A stretch of 64,000 bases of DNA, taken from contig NZ_CP018016.1 of the NCBI RefSeq assembly GCF_000280495.2, forward strand, positions 4,898,001 to 4,962,000. The letters are read 5' to 3'. Positions 17,796 through 26,174 of this stretch are shown here, one piece after another (position 1 is the first letter of the stretch; each line of letters opens with the position of its first letter). Below the pieces are notes generated by a model that ran no database searches, was not told the DNA's origin, and saw only the letters and a list, made by a program, of their open reading frames with translations. The position numbers were made by a program, and so were the translations under genes. This DNA is from Kosakonia radicincitans DSM 16656. Lineage in GTDB: Bacteria > Pseudomonadota > Gammaproteobacteria > Enterobacterales > Enterobacteriaceae.

Positions 17796-19110
17796 GCCTC
17801 TGCCAAAAACATTGCGAGCGCTTACTTACAGTATAACCCTCGCAATGAGTGGCACCGCACTGGCGCAGGAGAAGATTGATTTCATGTTTCCGGCCCCGGT
17901 GGACGGCAAACTGACCATGGAAATGACGCGCGTCATCAAAGCTTTTAACGATTCGCAAAAAGAGGTAGAAGTGCGCGGGATTTTTACCGGCAACTACGAC
18001 ACCACGAAAATGAAAGCTGAATCGGCGCAGAAAGCAGGCCAGCCGCCTGCACTGGTGATCATGTCCGCCAACTTCACTACCGATCTGGCGCTGAAAGATG
18101 AAATTCTGCCGATGGACGAACTGTTCCAGTACGGCGACAAAAAAGCAGGCGATTTCCTGCAAAACGAGTTCTGGCCTGCGATGCGTAAAAACGCGCAGGT
18201 GATGGGCGTGACCTACGCCATTCCGTTCCATAACTCAACGCCAATCCTCTATTACAACAAAACGATGTTCGAGCAAGCGGGCATTAAACAGCCGCCGCAG
18301 AACTGGAAAGAGTTACTGGAGGATGCGAAAAAGCTGACCGACCAGAGCAAAGGCCAGTGGGGCATTATGCTGCCTTCTACCAACGACGATTACGGCGGCT
18401 GGATCTTCTCCTCGCTGGTACGCGCCAACGGCGGTAACTACTTCAACGAAAACTATCCTGGCGAAGTCTATTACAACGCGCCCACTACCATCGGCGCACT
18501 GCGTTTCTGGCAGGATATGATCTACAAAGACAAAGTGATGCCGTCCGGCGTGCTGAACTCGAAGCAGATCAGCGCTGCGTTCTTTTCCGGCAAACTGGGA
18601 ATGGCGATGCTGAGTACCGGCGCGTTGGGCTTTATGCGTGAAAACACGAAAGATTTCGAGCTGGGCGTGGCAATGATGCCTGCTCAGGAACAACGTGCCG
18701 TGCCAATTGGCGGCGCCAGCCTGGTGAGTTTTAAAGGCATTAACGATGCGCAGAAAAAAGCGGCGTATGAGTTCCTGACTTATCTCGTCAGCCCGGAAGT
18801 GAATGGCGCATGGAGCCGCTTCACCGGTTACTTCTCACCGCGTAAAGCGGCCTATGATACGGCGGAAATGAAAGAGTACCTGAAGCAGGATCCGCGCGCC
18901 GCCATCGCGCTGGAACAGTTGCAGTACGCACATCCGTGGTATTCCACTTACGAAACGGTTGCCGTGCGTAAAGCGATGGAAAACCAGCTGGCGGCCGTGG
19001 TGAACGATGAGAAAGTCACCCCGGAAGCGGCCGCAGAAGCGGCGCAGAAAGAAGCGGATACGCTGATGAAACCCTATGTGGAAAAAACCGCGCTGCAAGC
19101 GGTGAAATAA
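17788..19110 (+). CDS. Extracellular solute-binding protein (UgpB-like)
   Basis: A 440-residue periplasmic binding protein of family 1. A Sec signal peptide (residues 1 to about 25, ending GTALAQ) precedes the mature start EKIDFMFPAPVDGKL. Family features include IPFHNSTPILYYNKTMFEQAG, the aromatic-rich ligand pocket and an alanine-rich C-terminal helix. The ATG at 17788 follows CCAGGAG and overlaps the ATPase stop by eight bases; earlier in-frame starts lie inside the ATPase gene and lack a signal peptide. It would capture a glycerophosphodiester or related substrate for the two permeases. Its last-gene position is unusual, since binding-protein genes often come first. Confidence 0.88.
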   Translation: MHKPLPKTLRALTYSITLAMSGTALAQEKIDFMFPAPVDGKLTMEMTRVIKAFNDSQKEVEVRGIFTGNYDTTKMKAESAQKAGQPPALVIMSANFTTDLALKDEILPMDELFQYGDKKAGDFLQNEFWPAMRKNAQVMGVTYAIPFHNSTPILYYNKTMFEQAGIKQPPQNWKELLEDAKKLTDQSKGQWGIMLPSTNDDYGGWIFSSLVRANGGNYFNENYPGEVYYNAPTTIGALRFWQDMIYKDKVMPSGVLNSKQISAAFFSGKLGMAMLSTGALGFMRENTKDFELGVAMMPAQEQRAVPIGGASLVSFKGINDAQKKAAYEFLTYLVSPEVNGAWSRFTGYFSPRKAAYDTAEMKEYLKQDPRAAIALEQLQYAHPWYSTYETVAVRKAMENQLAAVVNDEKVTPEAAAEAAQKEADTLMKPYVEKTALQAVK

Positions 19111-19301
19111 GATGTTGTTCCCCGCAGGGATGCGGGGAGATGTCCCCTCACCCGGCTGTAAGCGCTTACTAACTTAACAACAAATACGGTGTCACCTCAA
19201 AAAATAACCACTGTGAATACGGGGTTTATTGATCAGCCAGACATTTCCTTGCTTGCCGGGACTGTATATTTTTCACTCACCCAACTGACAAGGAGCACAC
19301 C

Positions 19302-19547
19302 ATGTCTTACACCGAACAGCACTGCCACTCCTGCGGAATGCCGCTCTCCGCGCCGGATGCCCGTGGTGCCAGCGATAAATATTGCGCGTACTGCACCGAC
19401 AGCGAAGGCAATCTGAAATCCTGGGATGATGCCGTTTCCGGCCTCGCGCAATACCTTGATTCATGGCAGAAAGTGGGCAACGAAGAAGCGCGTAAACGTG
19501 CCATCCGCTATCTGACATCAATGCCTGCGTGGGCAGACAGAGCCTGA
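19302..19547 (+). CDS. Small zinc-ribbon protein
   Basis: An 81-residue protein with two CxxC knuckles (Cys8/Cys11 and Cys28/Cys31) that should bind one zinc ion, followed by a short helical tail (WDDAVSGLAQYLDSWQKVG). The start is well supported by AAGGAG. Such proteins are widespread in enterobacteria but have no assigned function. It converges with the MFS gene at 19567. Confidence 0.8.
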   Translation: MSYTEQHCHSCGMPLSAPDARGASDKYCAYCTDSEGNLKSWDDAVSGLAQYLDSWQKVGNEEARKRAIRYLTSMPAWADRA

Positions 19548-19566
19548 AGCTATTAACCTGGCAGCT

Positions 19567-20664
19567 TCAATCCGGGGTAAAAAACAGCAGCACCAACCCC
19601 AGCAGCGCAAACAGGCCAAATGCCAGTGCAACCCCAGCCTGTGCGTAGATCAAACCCAATATCACCGCGCCAGCCACCTGGCCTGCGGCCAGCATAAAAA
19701 ACGCTATGCCGACCCCGGAAGCCGGGGTCGCTGGCGTGGCTTCTGCGCCCCTCACCAGCAGCACACCGGAAAGCGTGATATAACCAGCCCCACAGAGCGC
19801 CACCGCCGGGATTAACCACCAGGAAAATGCGTGGCTGAAGGCCATCAACAATAACGGTGCGGTCATAAACAACAGTGCCAGCCGGTAGACCTGGCGCATA
19901 CCGATATAACGCGCAATCGGGCCGGTGAAGGCCCCCAAAATGCCCGCCGCGCCGCAAACACACCACAGAATACTGATGAGCGAATCCGCCACCGCCATCT
20001 GCTGGCGCAACACTTGCGGGCCAAAACTCCACCACGCGGCGCTCATCATCCCGCTCAGCAACGCTATCAGCGCAAGACGGACAACACCGCGCGAGAAAAG
20101 CGTTCCCTTGCGCGCCTCCGCCTGCAGTTGTGCGCCACGCGGTAAATAGCGCTGCACCGGCCACAGGCACAGCAGTGCAATCACCGCGAACACGAGACAC
20201 GCGGTTCGCCACGGCAGAAACGACAGGAGCGGCACGGAAAGGATGATCCCTGCCCCGGTTCCGGCGTTAATCAGGGTATTCACCTGCGTTTGCCGTGATG
20301 CGCTCACGCAACGACTGACCGCAGCCGCCAGCGAAGGCGACGAAAACCCGGCGCTGATCCCGGCAATAAATAATCCGACGCCCAGCATCACGGGAGAAGC
20401 GGCTGCGGCGAGCAGCAGCAGGCCAAGCGCGGCACTCAGCGCAGAAACCGCCGAGGGAAATCGTGGTCCATAGCGCTTATTCAAGGTGGCGGCAGCGCTT
20501 ATCGACAGACAATAAGCCGCGAAACTACAGGCCGAAAGGATGCCTGCAAGGCGCGGGCTGAAAGGGATATCCTGCGCCACGGCAGGCATCATCAGCCCCC
20601 ATGAGAAACGGGCGAGGCCATAAGAAACGGCGATCAGCGCGAAACCGGTCATGCCGAGCTTCAT
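19567..20664 (-). CDS. YbfB/YjiJ-family MFS transporter
   Basis: A 365-residue membrane protein with about twelve hydrophobic segments. The N-terminus (SYGLARFSWGLMMPAVAQDI) is the signature of the YbfB/YjiJ MFS family. FIAGISAGFSSPSLAAAVSR is the conserved central segment. It overlaps the end of the TetR gene by four bases (ATGA), so it is the second gene of that operon. Substrate unknown. Confidence 0.85.
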   Translation of the reverse strand: MKLGMTGFALIAVSYGLARFSWGLMMPAVAQDIPFSPRLAGILSACSFAAYCLSISAAATLNKRYGPRFPSAVSALSAALGLLLLAAAASPVMLGVGLFIAGISAGFSSPSLAAAVSRCVSASRQTQVNTLINAGTGAGIILSVPLLSFLPWRTACLVFAVIALLCLWPVQRYLPRGAQLQAEARKGTLFSRGVVRLALIALLSGMMSAAWWSFGPQVLRQQMAVADSLISILWCVCGAAGILGAFTGPIARYIGMRQVYRLALLFMTAPLLLMAFSHAFSWWLIPAVALCGAGYITLSGVLLVRGAEATPATPASGVGIAFFMLAAGQVAGAVILGLIYAQAGVALAFGLFALLGLVLLFFTPD

Positions 20665-21185
20665 CGTTTCGCCTCCTCGCCAGCCATCAGGATCGCCGCT
20701 GCTTTTCCGGCATCATAAGCCGCCTGCGGTCCGCGAATTAACGCTGCGGTAATCGCCCCTTCAAACAGCATCCAGACGGCATCAGCCAGCGCGCTATGTT
20801 TCATGCTCGTGGCGATGTAATCCCGTAGCGCATAGCGAAAATCCAGCGCCAGCGCGCAGAGCTGTATGTTTTCCTGCGCATACTCGCCCCAGGCTTTCAG
20901 GAAAAAGCATCCGCCCGCGCCGTAACCCGCCATCCATTCCCCGAGCACGGCAAAAAGTTTTTCCACCGCCTGTGGGTGTTCTGGGGCGTAGAGATCGGCG
21001 AAAAAACGCTGCTGGCGGGCTTCCATGACCGCTGCGGTTAATCGCTCTCGCGAAGGGAAATGGCGATACAGCGTGCGCGTTGAAACACCGGCTTCCTCGC
21101 AAATACGATCGGTGCTGGTGGCGTGAAAACCATTGTTATAAAACAACCGCTCGGCGGCCTGAATGATGTCTTGTCGTTTTTTCAT
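20661..21185 (-). CDS. TetR-family transcriptional regulator
   Basis: A 174-residue TetR repressor with HTH IIQAAERLFYNNGFHATSTD...CEEAGVSTRTLYRHF at about residues 6-50. I start it at 21185 (MKKRQDI), because upstream in-frame codons to 21251 would read through a near-perfect palindrome at 21192-21215 that looks like the operator. It is translationally coupled to the MFS transporter it probably controls. Confidence 0.85.
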   Translation of the reverse strand: MKKRQDIIQAAERLFYNNGFHATSTDRICEEAGVSTRTLYRHFPSRERLTAAVMEARQQRFFADLYAPEHPQAVEKLFAVLGEWMAGYGAGGCFFLKAWGEYAQENIQLCALALDFRYALRDYIATSMKHSALADAVWMLFEGAITAALIRGPQAAYDAGKAAAILMAGEEAKR

Positions 21186-21191
21186 TCTTAA

Positions 21192-21215
21192 AAAGTAAAC
21201 CGATCGTTTTACTTT
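21192..21215. promoter_or_regulatory. TetR operator palindrome
   Basis: A 24-base inverted repeat AAAGTAAA-CCGATCGT-TTTACTTT, with 22 of 24 positions symmetric, lies six bases before the TetR start. Position and symmetry fit an autoregulatory TetR operator. Confidence 0.65.
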
Positions 21216-21405
21216 CGCCAGCAACCATAAAAAAGTAAAAATAAAACACATTAAAATTCAATGAGTAAGGAGATGATATATTTTTATCGCGAAAAATTAA
21301 CTTGCAATTAAATCGCGAGCTATTTAAATTCCTCTCCAGACACAAGCACAACCCACTTTCACAACCATTTAAATAGCACGCGATACAATCGCAAAGGAGA
21401 TAAAG

Positions 21406-22416
21406 ATGTCCCGTTCATTACTGATTGCCATGAGTTTAACCGCCGCCAGCGTATCTACTGCCTGGGCCGCCGATGCGCCCGCGCCGACTGCCGGTGTAGC
21501 GAAATTCCTTTCTGTACTGAACAGCAGCGGCGGCAAACCTATCGAACAACTCTCTGTACCGGATGCTCGCCAGGTGCTGATCGGCGCGCAGAAAGGCGCC
21601 AAACTGCCCGCAGCGGATGTGACAGAAAAAACCATCACCGTAAACGGTAAACCGTTGACGCTGACCATCGTCAAACCGCAGGGCGCAACCGGTACGCTGC
21701 CGGTGTTTATGTTCTTCCACGGCGGCGGTTGGGTGCTGGGCGATTATCCAACCCATGAACGTTTTGTCCGCGATCTGGTGAACGAATCCGGCGCTGCCGC
21801 CGTGTTCGTGAATTACACGCCGTCACCGGAAGCGCACTTCCCGGTCGCCATTAATCAGGCGTATGAAGCCACGCGTTGGGTCGCCGAACATGGCAAAGAA
21901 ATTGGCGTGGATGGTTCTCGTCTGGCGCTGGCGGGTAACAGCGTCGGCGGTAATATGGTGGCTGCTGTGGCACTTCAGGCCAAAGAGCACCATGCACCGG
22001 CGATTCGCTACCAGGTGATGTTCTGGCCGGTCACCGATGCGCGCTTTGATACCGGTTCCTATAACCAGTTCTCGAATGGTTATTTCCTGAGCAAAAACAT
22101 GATGAAATGGTTCTGGGATAACTACACCACCAAAGAGAGCGATCGCCGCAACATTCTGGCTTCACCGCTGGAAGCAAGCAGCGAGCAACTGAAAGGCTTG
22201 CCGCCTACGCTTATCCAGACCGCCGAGCTGGACGTGCTGCGTGATGAAGGTGAAGCCTTTGGCCGCAAACTGGATGCCGCGGGCGTGCCGGTTACCGTTA
22301 CCCGCTATAACGGCATGATCCACGACTACGGTCTGCTGAATGCCCTGAGCGAAGAGCCAACCGTTCGCACCGCGCTTTCCCAGGCTGCCAATGAACTGCG
22401 TGTCCACCTGAAATAA
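21406..22416 (+). CDS. Secreted alpha/beta hydrolase, HSL-type esterase
   Basis: A 336-residue periplasmic esterase or lipase. The signal peptide runs to about residue 21 (VSTAWA-AD). The oxyanion-hole motif HGGGW is at residues 105-109 and the nucleophile elbow GNSVGG has Ser179. The acid (TAELDVLRDEGE) and the histidine (MIHDYG) follow in order, so the triad is complete. RBS AAAGGAG. No partner gene adjoins; a convergent HxlR gene follows. Natural ester substrate unknown. Confidence 0.88.
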   Translation: MSRSLLIAMSLTAASVSTAWAADAPAPTAGVAKFLSVLNSSGGKPIEQLSVPDARQVLIGAQKGAKLPAADVTEKTITVNGKPLTLTIVKPQGATGTLPVFMFFHGGGWVLGDYPTHERFVRDLVNESGAAAVFVNYTPSPEAHFPVAINQAYEATRWVAEHGKEIGVDGSRLALAGNSVGGNMVAAVALQAKEHHAPAIRYQVMFWPVTDARFDTGSYNQFSNGYFLSKNMMKWFWDNYTTKESDRRNILASPLEASSEQLKGLPPTLIQTAELDVLRDEGEAFGRKLDAAGVPVTVTRYNGMIHDYGLLNALSEEPTVRTALSQAANELRVHLK

Positions 22417-22427
22417 GCACTTCCCGG

Positions 22428-22449
22428 AACCCACCCTATGCGGTGGGTT
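22428..22449 (+). terminator. Terminator between hydrolase and HxlR genes
   Basis: An AACCCACC/GGTGGGTT eight-pair stem with a six-base loop is followed by CTTTCATTTT. It overlaps the last codons of the convergent HxlR gene and may act for both. Confidence 0.7.
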
Positions 22450-22834
22450 CTTTCATTTTGAGCAAATTCGCCTCGTCATACGCAGCCTGCGCCGCAAGCA
22501 CTGCATCCATATTGTTTTCCACCCAGTGCGCCAGCACCGAGACGGTTTCCGTCAGCGTACGCCCCAGCGGCGTCAGGCTGTACTCCACCGCCACCGGCAC
22601 GGTATAAAACACTTCACGGGCGATGATGCCATCGCGCTCCAGCTTGCGCAGCGTCTGGGTTAAGACCTTTTGCGTGATCAGGCGGATATCCCGTTTCAGG
22701 CCATTAAAACGCATGGGCCCATTTTCCAGACGCGCCAGCACCAGCAAGGCCCATTTGTCCGCCAGCCTTGCCAGCATATCGCGCGTCGGGCAGCGGTTAT
22801 CATAAATATCGTAAGGAATGGACGGCTTAATCAT
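22436..22834 (-). CDS. HxlR-family transcriptional regulator
   Basis: A 132-residue winged-helix regulator. The HxlR signature is plain: CPTRDMLARLADKWALLVLARL, then MRFNGLKRDI, and ITQKVLTQTLRKLERDG. The start at 22834 gives the usual family length; the open frame continues upstream to 23059 but that would overlap the DoxX gene on the other strand. It is divergent from the DoxX/flavodoxin pair, which it probably regulates in response to redox or electrophile stress, as HxlR relatives (HypR, YodB, QorR) do. Confidence 0.87.
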   Translation of the reverse strand: MIKPSIPYDIYDNRCPTRDMLARLADKWALLVLARLENGPMRFNGLKRDIRLITQKVLTQTLRKLERDGIIAREVFYTVPVAVEYSLTPLGRTLTETVSVLAHWVENNMDAVLAAQAAYDEANLLKMKEPTA

Positions 22835-23000
22835 AACGACAAATTCTCGTAGTAGGTTTCCTTGAGGAAACGTAGTGCCCTTTGGGTGCCTTCTTCCGCA
22901 ACCGAAGCGGGATGTGTATAACTCAAAGCCTAAGTTTCTATTTGATACTAAGGTGCCAGAAATGGCAAAAGTTCTCCTGCGGAATAGAAAGGAATAAAGG

Positions 23001-23432
23001 ATGATTAGTCGGCTGAACAACGCATTTCTCAGTCTTACCACGCACCCGGAGTTTGGCAAGCTATTGCTGCGCCTGACATTTGGCGTGCTGATGCTGTTTC
23101 ACGGCGTAGCCAAAGTGCAGCATGGTGTAGGCTGGATTTCCGACATGCTGGTCGCGCAGGGTTTACCGGGCTTTATCGCTTACGGTGTATTTGTTGGCGA
23201 AATTATTACGCCGGTACTGATTATTATTGGCCTGTTCACGCGCCAGGCGGCATTTATTTACGCATTTAATATTCTGGTTGCCACCTTACTGGTCGGCATG
23301 GGGAAATTCTTTACCCTGACCAACGTCGGCGCATGGGGTCTGGAAAGTGAAGCCCTCTATTTCCTCGGCGGATTAAGCATTATGTTTCTGGGTGCAGGGA
23401 AATACACCCTGTTTGCCGGAAAAGAAAAATAA
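23001..23432 (+). CDS. DoxX-family membrane protein
   Basis: A 143-residue inner-membrane protein with four hydrophobic segments. The DoxX signature LLLRLTFGVLMLFHGVAKVQHG opens the first helix. Family members are linked to redox or thiol stress. RBS AAAGGA. A flavodoxin-like gene follows after 53 bases on the same strand, suggesting one redox-responsive operon under the divergent HxlR regulator. Confidence 0.85.
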   Translation: MISRLNNAFLSLTTHPEFGKLLLRLTFGVLMLFHGVAKVQHGVGWISDMLVAQGLPGFIAYGVFVGEIITPVLIIIGLFTRQAAFIYAFNILVATLLVGMGKFFTLTNVGAWGLESEALYFLGGLSIMFLGAGKYTLFAGKEK

Positions 23433-23485
23433 TGACGGTCGTGCAAACTCATTTGTACGTTATCTCTCTTAGATAGGGGAAAAAT

Positions 23486-24034
23486 ATGTCTATTGTTGTG
23501 ATCTATTATTCTGGTTACGGGCACACTAAAGCGGTTGCCGAGAAAGTCGCCGAAGGGGCAAATGCAACGCTGATCGCTGTGGATAATAACGGTGATATTC
23601 AGGAAAGCGACTGGCAATTACTGAACGACGCCAAAGCCATTATTTTTGGTGCCCCAACGTATATGGGCGGCGTGCCATGGCAGTTTAAGAAATTCGCTGA
23701 TGCCAGCTCTAAAGCCTGGTTTACCCGCGCCTGGCAGGACAAAATATTTGCCGGTTTCAGCAACAGCGCCAGCCTGAACGGTGACAAACAGGTTTCGCTG
23801 CAATACCTGCAAACGCTGGCATCACAGCATGGCGGCATCTGGGTGAGCCTGGGCCTGCTGCCAGCGAACACGCTTGCTGCAACCCGCGAAGACATCAACA
23901 ACCTCGGCGGTTCTGTCGGCCTGCTGGTGCAATCGCCGTCTGATGCAGGCGCCGATAAAATCGCCTCCGGCGACCTCGATACCGCAGTGAAATTCGGCCA
24001 GCGCGTGGCCGATGTAGCGAGCCGTTTTAATTAA
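23486..24034 (+). CDS. Flavodoxin/NAD(P)H-dependent FMN reductase family protein
   Basis: A 182-residue flavodoxin-fold protein. The phosphate-binding loop YYSGYGHTKAVAEKVAEG is at residues 7-24, and the FMN-contact segments FGAPTYMGGVPWQFKKFAD and GGIWVSLG follow. It resembles WrbA-type enzymes but lacks a full WrbA length. RBS GATAGGGG. It is probably co-transcribed with the DoxX gene. Confidence 0.83.
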   Translation: MSIVVIYYSGYGHTKAVAEKVAEGANATLIAVDNNGDIQESDWQLLNDAKAIIFGAPTYMGGVPWQFKKFADASSKAWFTRAWQDKIFAGFSNSASLNGDKQVSLQYLQTLASQHGGIWVSLGLLPANTLAATREDINNLGGSVGLLVQSPSDAGADKIASGDLDTAVKFGQRVADVASRFN

Positions 24035-24048
24035 TTTTGTATATCAAG

Positions 24049-24069
24049 GCCGGGGAAACCCGGCTTTTT
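24049..24069 (+). terminator. Rho-independent terminator after flavodoxin gene
   Basis: A GCCGGG/CCCGGC six-pair stem with a GAAA tetraloop is followed by five T residues. It marks the end of the ordinary chromosome before the defence island. Confidence 0.88.
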
Positions 24070-24210
24070 ATTTCGGACTTCAGAGCGACAAATCTCTCGA
24101 CACCTTCCGGAAAAATCTCATTCCCTCTTCGTGAATATGCATTACACATCCAGCTTAGCATCGATGAAATTTGATTTTTCGTTACAGTATTCACCCCAAA
24201 TTCAAAACAG

Positions 24211-24801
24211 ATGGAAATTAAAGATAAGCCGTTCTATTTTAATAGCTCGTCTTTTAGAAAATGGAGCATTTTTTTCATGGAAAAGGAAGGGACGCTACGC
24301 TTACTCACACCAGGCGAAGTGCGAATGGCCCGAGCCGTATTCGGCGACGCAATTGAATATCACAAAGTTTGGGTCCACCACGACAGTTACTTTCCATTCG
24401 GACTTCAGCCAGATAATGCGGGCATGGCTCCAAATGGAGAACTCTATTTCCGGGCATGGTATACCCATGATTTTTCGCAGTCAGACCTCCCTCATCGTCA
24501 TATATTTATTCATGAGATGTGCCATGTCTGGCAGCGAGGCAGAGGAATGAACGTACGTCTGAATGGGCTGATAAGCAGCCTGGTTAGCTATCGCTATGCG
24601 CTTAATGGCCGTCCTTTAAGACGATATCCAATGGAGCAGCAGGCACAGATTATTACCGATTGGTACATTCTAAATACTTACGATTATATAGCATGGTGCA
24701 CACTCAGAGAACGAGGAGATATCACCCTGGATGGTGATACTACTGAAAGTGTCATAAGAGCCCAATACCAAAAAACACTGCAAAATTTTCCATGGTGCTG
24801 A
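24211..24801 (+). CDS. Putative zinc metallopeptidase, T6SS/Vgr-associated type
   Basis: A 196-residue protein with an HExxH zinc-protease motif (HEMCHVWQ, about residues 105-112) preceded by LPHRHIFI. The N-terminal phrase LTPGEVRMARAVFGDAIEY is, as I recall, shared with proteins annotated 'Vgr-related' or 'type IV secretion protein Rhs' in enterobacteria. The gene lies two bases before a lipoprotein of the type annotated as T6SS immunity, so the pair may be an effector and its protector. No VgrG, PAAR or core T6SS gene is in the window. The start is uncertain: 24211 or an in-frame ATG at 24277, which has a GGAG upstream. Confidence 0.65.
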   Translation: MEIKDKPFYFNSSSFRKWSIFFMEKEGTLRLLTPGEVRMARAVFGDAIEYHKVWVHHDSYFPFGLQPDNAGMAPNGELYFRAWYTHDFSQSDLPHRHIFIHEMCHVWQRGRGMNVRLNGLISSLVSYRYALNGRPLRRYPMEQQAQIITDWYILNTYDYIAWCTLRERGDITLDGDTTESVIRAQYQKTLQNFPWC

Positions 24802-24803
24802 TA

Positions 24804-25235
24804 ATGAAAAACATAATCTTGTTTTTATTCTTACTTCCATGTTTATTTACATTGACAGGATGCCCAGGTCAGGGCGACAGATTACAAGCCGATGAAATAA
24901 CCACAGTACAAAAATCAGGAAATAATCTCTGTTTTCTGGTGCCTGACGCGGGTGAATATCAGCCAACCATACTGACAATTGGTCAACGCAATAAACCAGC
25001 AGAAAAAATGTGGCGTGGCGGTAATCCCGATTTGAAAGTAGAGGATGGCCAATTGTGTATTCCCCCTGCGCTGTATACTTTTCCTGAGCAGGGCCAATTT
25101 GTTATCCGCTACGTCCTGAAATCCGGTCAGGAGAATATGCCTTTGAGAAGTGTCGTAGCCGCGATTGAAGTATCTAAAACCGGCGTACGTAATCTCCCGC
25201 TCCAGAGTAATGAAGGTGTCAGACCGTATCAATAG
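24804..25235 (+). CDS. Lipoprotein, putative T6SS immunity type
   Basis: A 143-residue lipoprotein. The signal peptide has a clear lipobox (LFTLTGC, cysteine at about residue 21) followed by PGQGDRLQADE. The rest is predicted beta-rich and resembles periplasmic lipoproteins that I recall annotated as putative T6SS immunity factors. It begins two bases after the metallopeptidase stop. The residue after the cysteine is proline, so inner- versus outer-membrane sorting is not decided. Function is inferred from pairing. Confidence 0.65.
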   Translation: MKNIILFLFLLPCLFTLTGCPGQGDRLQADEITTVQKSGNNLCFLVPDAGEYQPTILTIGQRNKPAEKMWRGGNPDLKVEDGQLCIPPALYTFPEQGQFVIRYVLKSGQENMPLRSVVAAIEVSKTGVRNLPLQSNEGVRPYQ

Positions 25236-25244
25236 CGATGGTTA

Positions 25245-25273
25245 CAGAGCTTGCCGCTATCCGGCAGGCTCTG
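25245..25273. terminator. Hairpin after the lipoprotein gene
   Basis: An eleven-pair stem with one opposed mismatch (CAGAGC-TTGCCG and CGGCAG-GCTCTG arms) and a five-base loop. No T-run follows, so it is a stable hairpin and only a possible terminator. Confidence 0.45.
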
Positions 25274-25405
25274 AGCTGATAGAGTAAGCCTTCTGAAAAC
25301 ATTGTCGTCACATCAATTATAATGACATTTACACTTAAGTTATTCCCGCAGCAAATGTTTTCATGCCACGATACTGCATGATGACACCGAATTGTGAGGA
25401 ACAAC

Positions 25406-26152
25406 ATGAGCACGCCAGAAGAAGGGCTCCTGGAAGTTGCCTGGTATATGTCGAAATATGGGTTGGAAGATCCGCCGACGATATTTGGTGTCGGGCAATG
25501 GAATGAAGCCTACGCCCTCTTCTATCCGAGATTTGGTGCGGGCAAATCATCAGAGGAATTTTACAATAGTCTTAAAAACTGTCGTGATCGATTTGACTCA
25601 TGGATGACAAACCCTCGCAGAGGCTGGCGTAACCCTGATGGCACTCCGAGGGAACTGCCCGTCGCTTCTCAACGTGTTATGGAAAGAATGAATGCGCTTG
25701 CAGAACCTATGGCGGAACAACGTGTTTTGTCATGGATAATGGCAGACTCCTTTGAACAAACACAACAAGATGTGCAACTTATCCGTAAAGATAAAGGTCT
25801 CGACGAAACGACAAGAGAGAGATTGGTTGCCGCTCGGCTGGGTCAGGGAGACTTCAGAAAGGGCTGTTTAGCCCATTACCCTGCCTGCCCCATTACTGGA
25901 ATCTCCTTTCAACCGGTGTTAAGGGCCAGCCACATAAAACCCTGGTCAGCATGTAACACAGGAACAGAACGTCTCGATCACTTTAACGGAATAATGCTGG
26001 CAGCGCATATTGATGTACTTTTCGATCAAGGTTGGATGTCGTTTGAAGATAATGGGCGACTCTTAGTCAGTGATGAACTAAATGCTGAAGTGATAGAACA
26101 ATTACAATTACTGAATCGCCACGGGTTTAACAGACACCTCAGAGTCATTTAA
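25406..26152 (+). pseudogene. HNH endonuclease, 3' end replaced by IS element
   Basis: An open frame of 248 codons with a C-terminal HNH_2-type nuclease domain: C144 and C151 in CLAHYPACPITG, ASHIKPW with His166, and DHFNGIMLAAHIDVLFD. The N-terminal ~130 residues are an unrecognised helical domain. The native coding sequence stops after residue 235; the last 13 codons (LNRHGF...) are read from the left terminal repeat of the IS that starts at 26112. The catalytic core is intact, but a C-terminal tail is missing. RBS GAGGA supports the start at 25406. Such stand-alone HNH proteins often sit in defence islands; it may be a degraded restriction factor. Confidence 0.75.
26112..26140 (+). repeat. 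Left terminal inverted repeat of IS3-family element
   Basis: 29 bases pairing with 27312-27340 at 22 positions. The first 13 are identical. It supplies the last 13 codons of the truncated HNH gene. Confidence 0.85.
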
Positions 26153-26174
26153 GATGGCTTAAAGAGAGGTGCCC

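Noticed and set aside
19120..19137. Terminator after the ugpB-like gene
   Set aside because: CCCCGC/GCGGGG forms a six-pair hairpin but no T-run follows, so I did not list it.
25406..26152. HNH gene as ZorE of a type II Zorya
   Set aside because: It is on the opposite strand, outside the zor operon, and zorC and zorD (type I genes) are present.
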